The notes beneath the pieces are model-generated. The model made no database searches and was not told the DNA's origin. It saw only the letters and a program-made list of their open reading frames with translations. Of a stretch of DNA of 42,728 nt, positions 32,204 to 38,513 are shown one piece after another; within the stretch, counting starts at the first letter, position 1; each line of letters starts with the position of its first letter. Origin of the DNA: Elusimicrobiota bacterium (GTDB taxonomy: Bacteria; Elusimicrobiota; Elusimicrobia; Elusimicrobiales; UBA9959); the NCBI GenBank assembly GCA_016209085.1, contig JACQWV010000035.1:1-42728 (forward strand), in the 5' to 3' direction. A program made the position numbers and the translations under genes.

Positions 32204-32976
32204 ACGTCATCGTCACTTTGGGAGCGACAAGGGAATATATTGATGCCGTGCGCTTCATAAGCAACGCAAGCACGGGCGCTACCGGCAGCGCGTTGGCGGA
32301 TTTCTTTGCCTCAAAAGGCTTCCGGGTGTCGGCGTTGTGCGCGGCGAATTCAATAAAACCGAAAAACAAAAAGGTGGAAATATTGGAATTTTCCGATTTC
32401 AGCGATCTAAACGGCAAAATAAAGAATCTTCTTAAAACGCGCTCTTTTGATATTTTTATTCACTGCGCGGCTGTAAGCGATTATTCCGTCCGCTCCCCTT
32501 GTCTGAAAACAAAACTTGACTCGGGTTCCGGGACGCTTAAAATAATTTTAAAAAGGAATTTTAAAATAGTTGAGCGGATAAAACGGTACGCACGAGCAAA
32601 CCCTTCAGACAAAAAGCCGGAACAGGGCGGCATTGCCCGCAATCGGTGCAGCGAGCACTGCGAACTGCCGGAACAGGGCGGCATTGCCCGCAATCGGTGC
32701 AGCGAGCACTGCGAACTGCCGGAACAGGGCGGCATTGCCCGCAATCGGTGCCGTGAGTTATACGAACGGCCGTATCTGGCTGCGTTTAAACTGACCTGCG
32801 CCGCCGGCAAAAAAGAAATTTTATCAGCCGTGTCAAAACTGAAATCAGCGGATATCGTGGTTCACAACGACATAAATGAAAAAGGCTTTTTTCATTTATA
32901 CAAAAACGGCTCTAAAACGGCCGATTGCCGCGGAACGCGGGAACTCGCAAAAAAGATTTTAAAAGAAATTCCTTAA
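32200..32976 (+). CDS. coaB: Phosphopantothenate-cysteine ligase (stand-alone CoaB) with triple 17-residue repeat
   Basis: CoaB joins cysteine to phosphopantothenate using CTP. The start VIVTLGATREYIDAVRFISNASTG and AAVSDYS match the C-terminal half of fused CoaBC. Between SDKK (about 139) and RPYLAAFKL (about 191) lie three tandem units of PEQGGIARNRCSEHCEL, the third diverged. They sit in the loop before the conserved FKL strand, near the dimer/substrate region, so they add about 51 residues to an otherwise normal protein. It is coupled to coaC by a 4-bp overlap. Confidence 0.9.
   Translation: MNVIVTLGATREYIDAVRFISNASTGATGSALADFFASKGFRVSALCAANSIKPKNKKVEILEFSDFSDLNGKIKNLLKTRSFDIFIHCAAVSDYSVRSPCLKTKLDSGSGTLKIILKRNFKIVERIKRYARANPSDKKPEQGGIARNRCSEHCELPEQGGIARNRCSEHCELPEQGGIARNRCRELYERPYLAAFKLTCAAGKKEILSAVSKLKSADIVVHNDINEKGFFHLYKNGSKTADCRGTRELAKKILKEIP
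32617..32769. repeat. Three tandem 51-bp units in coaB
   Basis: Units at 32617-32667 and 32668-32718 are identical as read, and the third (32719-32769) diverges in its last half. Each unit contains small palindromes (GGGCGGCATTGCCC; GTGCagcgaGCAC). The 51-bp period is 17 codons. Confidence 0.93.
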
Positions 32977-33008
32977 ATGTTCTGGTTACTGTAGTCATGG
33001 AGATTTTT

Positions 33009-33800
33009 ATGTTACTTGCCCTGGATGTGGGAAACAGCCAGATTTTCGGCGGGGTTTTTGAAAAAGACAGACTGCTGTTCAGATTCAGGAAAACTTCCGC
33101 CTCTAACGCCACTTCGGACGAGTTCGGCGTGTTTTTTAAAAGCGTGCTGAGAGAAAACAAAATAAAGCCGGAGAAAATTCTGAACGTGGCGATCTGCTCG
33201 GTGGTGCCGGACTTGATTTATCCTTTGCATCAAAGCTCCATCAAATATTTCAATATAGAGCCTTTTTTAATCGGTCCCGGCATCAAAACGGGTCTGAACA
33301 TTAAATATAAAAATCCGAACGAAGTCGGCTCGGACAGAATTGCCAACGCCATAGCCGGAATCAGTCTTTTCCCGGACAAAAATCTGATTATAGCGGATTT
33401 CGGCACTGCCACCACGTTCTGCGCCATAAACCGGAAGAAAGAGTATTTAGGCGGACTGATTATGCCCGGCCTGAAGATTTCAATGGAATCCCTGGCAGCC
33501 AGGACCGCAAAACTGCCGAAGATTGAGATAGCAAAACCCGCCGAACTGGTTGCGAAAACCACGATTGAAAGCATACAATCGGGCCTGTATTACGGCAATC
33601 TGTTTGCGGTAAAAGAAATACTCTCTAAAATAAAAATAGATTATTTTGACGGCAAAGACACAATCACCCTGGGGACCGGCGGATTTTCAAGACTTTTTGA
33701 AGATTCAAAAATTTTTGACCGGATAATGCCCGACCTTGTTTTAACCGGCATAAATTTCGCATTCCAAATGAACAAAACGGCGAAAGAGCTGGCTCAGTAA
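33009..33800 (+). CDS. coaX: Type III pantothenate kinase
   Basis: CoaX phosphorylates pantothenate, the first step from pantothenate to CoA, and is not feedback-inhibited like type I enzymes. The 263-residue protein has the ASKHA phosphate loop LLALDVGNSQIFGGVF, GSDRIANAIAG and ADFGTATTFCAI. The ATG at 33009 has GGAG six bases upstream; in-frame starts further up (32925, 32997) lack a site or family sequence. It completes a pathway from ketopantoate to 4'-phosphopantetheine in one operon. Confidence 0.94.
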   Translation: MLLALDVGNSQIFGGVFEKDRLLFRFRKTSASNATSDEFGVFFKSVLRENKIKPEKILNVAICSVVPDLIYPLHQSSIKYFNIEPFLIGPGIKTGLNIKYKNPNEVGSDRIANAIAGISLFPDKNLIIADFGTATTFCAINRKKEYLGGLIMPGLKISMESLAARTAKLPKIEIAKPAELVAKTTIESIQSGLYYGNLFAVKEILSKIKIDYFDGKDTITLGTGGFSRLFEDSKIFDRIMPDLVLTGINFAFQMNKTAKELAQ

Positions 33801-33860
33801 TAGTCGCAGGGATAAACAGCAATTGCCCTCAAGCGTGTTTTTCGGGTAAAATAGTGAATT

Positions 33861-35162
33861 ATGGTTAAAACCATAGAAAATTTAATCAAACGGAAAAAAA
33901 TTAAAGTCGGAGTCATGGGGCTCGGATATGTGGGGCTTCCGTTAGCTGTTGAATTTGCCCGTGGGGGTTTTGAAACCACCGGTTTTGAAATGGAGAAGGA
34001 AAAAGTCCTATATATAATGGACGGGGAATCCTACATACCGGACGTGCAATGCAGCGAGATAAGCGCCCTTGTGAAATCAGGCGGCCTCAAAGCCACCTGG
34101 GATTTTTCAAAACTAAAACTTCAGGACGCGATTATAATATGCGTTCCCACTCCTTTGCGCAAAACCAAAGACCCTGACGTGTCCTTTATTATAACGGCCG
34201 CAAAACAGGTTTCTATATCCTTGAGAAAAAGCCAGATGATAATTCTTGAAAGCACGACTTATCCCGGAACAACCAGGGAGCTTGTGAAACCGATACTTGA
34301 AGAGAGCGGGCTTAAGGCAGGGAAAGATTTTTTCCTGAGTTTTTCTCCCGAACGGGTTGACCCCGGAAATAAAAAATACGGAATAAAAAACACTCCGAAA
34401 ATAATAGGCGGGATAACGCCGGAGTGCGAAAAAATTTCCTCGTTTCTCTATTCTCAAATAATCTCCCGGATAATACCGGTTTCAAATTCCGAAACAGCCG
34501 AACTTGTGAAACTTCTTGAAAACACTTTCAGAGCCGTTAACATTGCGATGATAAACGAGATTGCGCTCATGTGCCATAAACTTAAGATTGACGTCTGGGA
34601 GGTTATAGAAGCGGCCTCCACAAAACCATTCGGGTTTATGCCTTTTTATCCCGGTCCTGGCATAGGCGGCCATTGCTTGCCTCTCGACCCGCAGTACCTC
34701 GCGTGGAAGATGAAAAGCCTCAATTTTGAGCCGCGCTTCGTAGAGCTGGCCGAAGCCATAAACTCAAAAATGCCGGAACACGTTGTTTCAAGAGTAACGG
34801 AAATTCTCAATTCAGGCAAAAAACCCCTTAAATCAAGCAGACTGCTTCTTATCGGAATGGCCTATAAACCTGATATCTCCGACGCGAGAGAATCTCCGGC
34901 AAAAGATCTCTTCGCGCTTTTTAAAGAAGCAGGCGCTTTTGCGGATTATCACGACCCGTACGTGCCTGAAATTGAAATCCAAGGCAAAACATATTGCTCA
35001 AAAAAGATTACCGGAAAAACGCTCAAAAACTACGATTGCACGATAATAGCGACTCCTCACTCCGGTCTGGATTACGCGGCGATAGTAAAAAATTCAAAAA
35101 GGATTTTTGACGCAAGAAACGCCCTGAAAATCTTTAAAAGCAAAAACATCTGGAAACTGTAA
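33861..35162 (+). CDS. UDP-sugar 6-dehydrogenase (WbpA/TviB type)
   Basis: The enzyme oxidises the C6 of a UDP-hexose or UDP-HexNAc to the uronic acid with two NAD+. The 433-residue protein has the NAD site GVMGLGYVGLPLA (17-29), ESTTYPGTT, SPERVDPGN, and the catalytic cysteine in GIGGHCLPLDPQYLAWK. The pattern after the cysteine (PLDPQYLAWK) fits the UDP-N-acetylhexosamine group better than UDP-glucose dehydrogenase. It would supply sugars for a surface polysaccharide. No glycosyltransferase lies nearby. Confidence 0.92.
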   Translation: MVKTIENLIKRKKIKVGVMGLGYVGLPLAVEFARGGFETTGFEMEKEKVLYIMDGESYIPDVQCSEISALVKSGGLKATWDFSKLKLQDAIIICVPTPLRKTKDPDVSFIITAAKQVSISLRKSQMIILESTTYPGTTRELVKPILEESGLKAGKDFFLSFSPERVDPGNKKYGIKNTPKIIGGITPECEKISSFLYSQIISRIIPVSNSETAELVKLLENTFRAVNIAMINEIALMCHKLKIDVWEVIEAASTKPFGFMPFYPGPGIGGHCLPLDPQYLAWKMKSLNFEPRFVELAEAINSKMPEHVVSRVTEILNSGKKPLKSSRLLLIGMAYKPDISDARESPAKDLFALFKEAGAFADYHDPYVPEIEIQGKTYCSKKITGKTLKNYDCTIIATPHSGLDYAAIVKNSKRIFDARNALKIFKSKNIWKL

Positions 35163-35226
35163 ACAGCAGTAACCGGTGGCAAAGCAGGAAGCAAGAATAT
35201 CCAGTAACCAAGTAACCAGTAACAGC
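35161..35226. repeat. GTAACC-GTGGCAAAGC intergenic repeat, copy B
   Basis: Starting at the stop codon of the dehydrogenase (TAA ACAGCAGTAACC), this copy has an extra CCAAGTAACCAG unit at the end relative to copies at 24643 and 37165. It fills the gap to the next gene. Confidence 0.72.
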
Positions 35227-35300
35227 ACGCATAAACGTGTGCTTTTGTGTTCATATGTTCTTGTGCTCTTGCAGGCTACTGCAATGAAAGAGGTGTCAAA

Positions 35301-37166
35301 GTGGCGGAAAACAAAGACATAAGGATTACCTGGCTTAATTTTTTGAAAGCTCTCACAAGGTCAATAGTGCAGTCCGGGCTTTATAAACAGGACCACCCGC
35401 AGGTAAAAGAAGCCATTTCCCAGGCCAGCCGCGTTCTTGAAGAAATTTTTTCAGACTCCGGGGCTCCTGATTTTACCATGGCCTTTCACAACGACAAACT
35501 GATAATAAATAGGGTTCCGCTTCTGGCGGCAGACAAGCTTCCGAACTCCCTTAAAAACATTTTTACCAGATTCAACATTCACAGCATATCCATGCTGAGG
35601 GGAATTTCCGAAGAAGACATCAGGCATTTTTGCGTCATGCAGAACCTGAAAGCCAGCCCCGTGGAATATCTCAAGCAGAATAACATAGATAAAATACTGC
35701 TGAACAAAGAAATTTATTCTACGGTGGCCGAATCCGCAAAACCTCAATCTGCGGAACAGGCGCAAGCCGCGTCCGCCTCCCGCTCATCAGAGCGAGGCTC
35801 GCCTTCGGAGGCAGACGGACAGGCCGCCCAGCCCCCCGCTGAAAAAATTGACGAGAAAATAGCCGCCCAGGGGCTGGAATCAGCCGTAGCAACCATAGTT
35901 TCAAAAGCCACGGAAAACACGGACGAACAGCAAAAGGTTCTCGGCATTATAATGCGTAAATTTTCCGAGGAAGTTGAAAACAAAATCAACGGCGCTCTTA
36001 CGGAAATCAGAAAGGAAAAGAAAAGGGTTGAAAACGACATAGCCCGGACTGAATCAGTGATATCCAACATGGCCGAAGGCGTGGTGGTGGTTGACAAACA
36101 GGGCAAAATTCTCATGATGAATCCGCAGGCGGAGGCGATTTCAGGAAAAAAATTAGCCGAGGTTTCAGGCAAACAGGTATTTGACATGACGCAGCTTGAA
36201 CAGCAGGTTGTGGCTCTTGCAAAGGAAATAAAGCCGGAAACTGAAAAAGACATATCAAAAGACGTGGTAACAAAAGGCGATGCTTCCCTGGACAACGCGA
36301 TAAAAAAATCCACCGCGATAATTCAGAATGAAGACGGGAAAATAGTAGGCGCCGTGTCAATACCCACCGACGTCGCGAAACTGAAAGAAGTTCAACAGCT
36401 TAAAGAAGATTTCATAATGAACATGACGCACGAACTCCGCTCCCCCCTTACTTCAATAAAGGCCGCCCTTGAAATGCTTTCAAAAGAGGAAAAAATAGGA
36501 ACCCAGTCCAAAGGCGTGCTGAACATAGCGGTAAAAAATTCCGAGAAACTTAATTCCATAATTACCGACATTCTGGATTTTTCAAAACTGCAGTCAGGCA
36601 GGTTTGTTATACACCCGGAAGCCATTTCCCCGCTTGAAACGGCCAGGGAAGCGGTCGAGTCAATGAAATCATGGGCGAATTCAAAAAACCTGAATCTGTT
36701 TTTAAGGAACGAGCCCGAACTGCCGGATATTTACGCGGACAAAAGACGAACCGTGCAGATTTTGATAAATCTCATATCCAACGCGATAAAATTCACTCCT
36801 GAAAGGGGCTCCATTGAAGTAAGCGTTGACAGGGGAAAAGAAGCTCTCTCTAATTTGGCGTTTTTCTCGGTCAAGGACACGGGGTGCGGCGTTAAAAAAG
36901 AAGACCAGGGAAAAATATTTGAAAAATTCGTCCAGGTGGCAGCCGGGGAGAAAGTCGGAGGAACCGGACTCGGTCTCGCCATAACGAAAGCCATGATCGT
37001 AATGCAGGGAGGCGGCATAACGGTTGACAGCGATATCGGCAAAGGAGCCGTTTTCAGGGTTTCGCTTCCCTTATACAGAGGGCAGACGCAAAGCCCTCCT
37101 CCCGAACAAATCGCAGAATCAAAGGAAGAATCAAAACCCTGGTGGCGGAAATTACTGGGAATATAA
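35301..37166 (+). CDS. Soluble PAS histidine kinase with palindromic insert
   Basis: A cytoplasmic kinase of about 621 residues. An N-terminal helical domain (about 1-145: YKQDHPQV, FHNDKLIINRVPL) resembles those found before HD-GYP and kinase domains. Then come a linker, a coiled coil, a PAS domain (about 252-365), HisKA with H377 (MTHELRSPLTSIK) and HATPase (NLISNAIKFTPE, DTGCGVKK, GGTGLGLAITK). The GTG at 35301 follows an AGAGGTG site; an upstream ATG frame lacks one. A 19-residue Ser/Arg/Glu insert (about 158-176) comes from a palindromic element at 35763-35827. No regulator gene is adjacent, so the partner is unknown. Confidence 0.9.
   Translation: MAENKDIRITWLNFLKALTRSIVQSGLYKQDHPQVKEAISQASRVLEEIFSDSGAPDFTMAFHNDKLIINRVPLLAADKLPNSLKNIFTRFNIHSISMLRGISEEDIRHFCVMQNLKASPVEYLKQNNIDKILLNKEIYSTVAESAKPQSAEQAQAASASRSSERGSPSEADGQAAQPPAEKIDEKIAAQGLESAVATIVSKATENTDEQQKVLGIIMRKFSEEVENKINGALTEIRKEKKRVENDIARTESVISNMAEGVVVVDKQGKILMMNPQAEAISGKKLAEVSGKQVFDMTQLEQQVVALAKEIKPETEKDISKDVVTKGDASLDNAIKKSTAIIQNEDGKIVGAVSIPTDVAKLKEVQQLKEDFIMNMTHELRSPLTSIKAALEMLSKEEKIGTQSKGVLNIAVKNSEKLNSIITDILDFSKLQSGRFVIHPEAISPLETAREAVESMKSWANSKNLNLFLRNEPELPDIYADKRRTVQILINLISNAIKFTPERGSIEVSVDRGKEALSNLAFFSVKDTGCGVKKEDQGKIFEKFVQVAAGEKVGGTGLGLAITKAMIVMQGGGITVDSDIGKGAVFRVSLPLYRGQTQSPPPEQIAESKEESKPWWRKLLGI
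35763..35827. repeat. Palindromic insert in the soluble histidine kinase
   Basis: GTCCGCCTCC (35771-35780) pairs with GGAGGCAGACGGAC (to 35820) around CGCTC-atca-GAGCG. The element is flanked by CAAGCCGC (35763) and CAGGCCGC (35820), 57 bp apart (19 codons), a 7-of-8 direct repeat. Confidence 0.72.
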
Positions 37167-37223
37167 ACGGCAGTAACCAGTGGCAAAGCGAGAAGCAAGA
37201 ATATCCAGTGACCAGTAAACTGC
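37165..37223. repeat. GTAACC-GTGGCAAAGC intergenic repeat, copy C
   Basis: TAAACGGCAGTAACCAGTGG at the kinase stop, then CAAAGCGAGAAGCAAGAATA and TCCAGTGACCAGTAAACTGC. Almost the same as copy A. The repeat begins at the stop codon, as in copy B. Confidence 0.75.
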
Positions 37224-37235
37224 AAAAGGAAAAGC

Positions 37236-37610
37236 ATGGACTACGTAAAGAGTTTTAAGGATTTGGAAGTTTATAAATTAGCCCGAAAATTAGCCGGTGA
37301 AATTTACGAATCAACAAAAAAATTTCCCAAAGAAGAAATGTATTCTTTAACCAGCCAATTACGCAATTCATCCCGTTCAATAGGCGCACAAATTGCCGAA
37401 GCATGGGCTAAACGCTGCTACGAAAAACACTTTATAAGCAAATTAACCGATGCTGACGGAGAATTACAAGAAACCGAACATTGGCTTGAAACTGCGCATG
37501 ATTGCGGCTATTTAACTTGCCATGAATTGAAATATTTTTCAAACACTTATGCAGACTTAGGACGAATGCTTAATTCCATGATAAACAAATCTAATGTGTT
37601 TTGTAAGTAG
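37236..37610 (+). CDS. Four-helix-bundle protein of the S23/IVS type
   Basis: This 124-residue, helical protein starts KSFKDLEVYKLARKLAGEIYESTKKFP and has SLTSQLRNSSRSIGAQIAEAWAK, the signature of the family first found in 23S rRNA intervening sequences and now common as a free-standing gene. No rRNA lies nearby. Function is unknown; members form pentamers and often lie near mobile or diversity-generating elements. It sits between two repeat arrays. Confidence 0.88.
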   Translation: MDYVKSFKDLEVYKLARKLAGEIYESTKKFPKEEMYSLTSQLRNSSRSIGAQIAEAWAKRCYEKHFISKLTDADGELQETEHWLETAHDCGYLTCHELKYFSNTYADLGRMLNSMINKSNVFCK

Positions 37611-37616
37611 CAAACG

Positions 37617-37798
37617 CTGTTACTGGTTACTTGGTTACTGGTTACTGCCGTTATGCCATTGCTGTTACTGGTTACTTGGTTACTGGTTACTGCTGTTATG
37701 CCGTTGCTGTTACTGGTTACTTGGTTACTGGTTACTGCTGTTATGCCGTTGCTGTTACTGGTTACTTGGTTACTGGTTACGTTACTGGTTACTGCTGT
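37617..37798. repeat. 45-bp tandem repeat array upstream of tRNA-Arg
   Basis: Three near-perfect 45-bp units and a fourth altered unit start at 37617, 37662, 37707 and 37752. Each is CTGTTACTGGTTACTTGG, TTACTGGTTACTGCTGTT, ATGCCGTTG. Inside a unit, GTTACTG(G) recurs, so it is a higher-order repeat of the GTAACCAG word. It starts seven bases after the four-helix gene stop and ends three bases before the tRNA. It is not CRISPR: there are no unique spacers. Confidence 0.92.
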
Positions 37799-37801
37799 AT
37801 A

Positions 37802-37873
37802 GCGCCCATAGCTCAATGGATAGAGTACCAGCCTGCGAAGCTGGCTATCCTGGTTCGATTCCAGGTGGGCGCG
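37802..37873 (+). tRNA. tRNA-Arg (anticodon GCG)
   Basis: A full cloverleaf can be drawn: acceptor GCGCCCA/TGGGCGC, D stem GCTC/GAGT with GGA in the loop, anticodon stem CCAGC/GCTGG, loop CTGCGAA with GCG at 37835-37837, and T arm CCTGG-TTCGATT-CCAGG. The discriminator is G and no CCA is encoded. The anticodon reads CGC (and CGU by wobble). Bacteria usually use ACG edited to ICG for this box. Confidence 0.95.
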
Positions 37874-37956
37874 ATTAAATAGTAACCAGTAACCGGCAAC
37901 AGCAAAAATTGTAGTTGCAGAGCTTGCTCTGCGTTATAAACGACAGTAACCGGTAA

Positions 37957-38029
37957 ACCCCGTTAGAAATCCGCCCTGCCCGAAGGGCACGGCGGCAGCC
38001 GCCTCGGGGCGGCTTATTTCTAACGGGGT
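37957..38029. repeat. Coding palindromic element 'PVTNK', intergenic copy
   Basis: A 73-bp palindrome, ends ACCCCGTTAGAAAT and ATTTCTAACGGGGT (perfectly complementary). It would be read on the minus strand as PVRNKPPRGGCRRALRAGRI, then SNGV, the same peptide as in rimO. It lies between the tRNA and the 122-bp element. A short palindrome GCAGAGCTTGCTCTGC is at 37917-37932. Confidence 0.88.
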
Positions 38030-38045
38030 AAACAGCAGAAAAATT

Positions 38046-38167
38046 GTAAATGCTCACTGAAGCACGTCATTCCCGTGTAAACGGGAATCTATGGATTCCC
38101 ACTCCCTGCTTACTACCTGCAGGGACAAGTTTCGTGGGAATGACAACGGGATTCGCTGAATATTTAC
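38046..38167. repeat. 122-bp shell element with GTCATTCCC core, copy 2
   Basis: Same sequence as 20412-20533 in inverse orientation over the full 122 bp. Perfect identity over this length in noncoding DNA points to recent spread or gene conversion. Confidence 0.88.
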
Positions 38168-38176
38168 GAAAAATTT

Positions 38177-38401
38177 ATGACACAAGAGAATACAAAAGAA
38201 AAGAATTTAGAAAAAGCGACCGGCAGATACGTATACGACAAAAAATCCGGCAAAGTGGTGAAGATTTCCGACGAAATTGTAGGTCTTAAAAAGTCAGAGC
38301 GCTCGCACACGGATGAAAATTCCTGCGAAAGCGGAACATGCGGATACAACCCCGCTTTAGGATGCGCCGGCGGAACATGTCCGTATAGCAGTAACCAGTA
38401 A
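38177..38401 (+). CDS. Small Cys-rich protein upstream of pruA
   Basis: This 74-residue protein has a Lys/Glu-rich first half containing GRYVYDKKSGKVVKISDEIVGL and a tail with four cysteines in CESGTCGYNPALGCAGGTCPY, which could bind a metal or cluster. No family was recognised. The final codons (AGC AGT AAC CAG TAA) run into the intergenic GTAACCAG word, so the stop may have been supplied by the repeat. It starts nine bases after the 122-bp element and lies on the same strand as pruA. Confidence 0.58.
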   Translation: MTQENTKEKNLEKATGRYVYDKKSGKVVKISDEIVGLKKSERSHTDENSCESGTCGYNPALGCAGGTCPYSSNQ

Positions 38402-38495
38402 TTGAGTGATTGAGTAATTAAGAGTATTGAGTGATTTAATTCTTAACCTAATCACTGCTTGCTTAATAACTTAATGACTATTTGCTTAACCGCTT
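38399..38495. repeat. Short-period inverted tract ahead of pruA
   Basis: GTAATTGAGTGATTGAGTAA, then TTAAGAGTATTGAGTGATTT, is followed by complementary words (TTCTTAACCTAATCACTGC, TTGCTTAATAACTTAATGAC). It fills most of the gap before pruA. No promoter stands out. Confidence 0.55.
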
Positions 38496-38513
38496 TATTG
38501 ATAGGAGAACTTT

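Noticed and set aside
37236-37610. Four-helix protein as sign of an rRNA intervening sequence
   Set aside because: No rRNA sequence lies on either side; free-standing members are common.
37617-37798. Possible CRISPR array
   Set aside because: The 45-bp units are head-to-tail with no unique spacers, and there are no cas genes.
37594-37882. Leucine/tyrosine/tryptophan-rich small frames across the 45-bp array and tRNA
   Set aside because: Translations of a simple repeat and of a tRNA gene.
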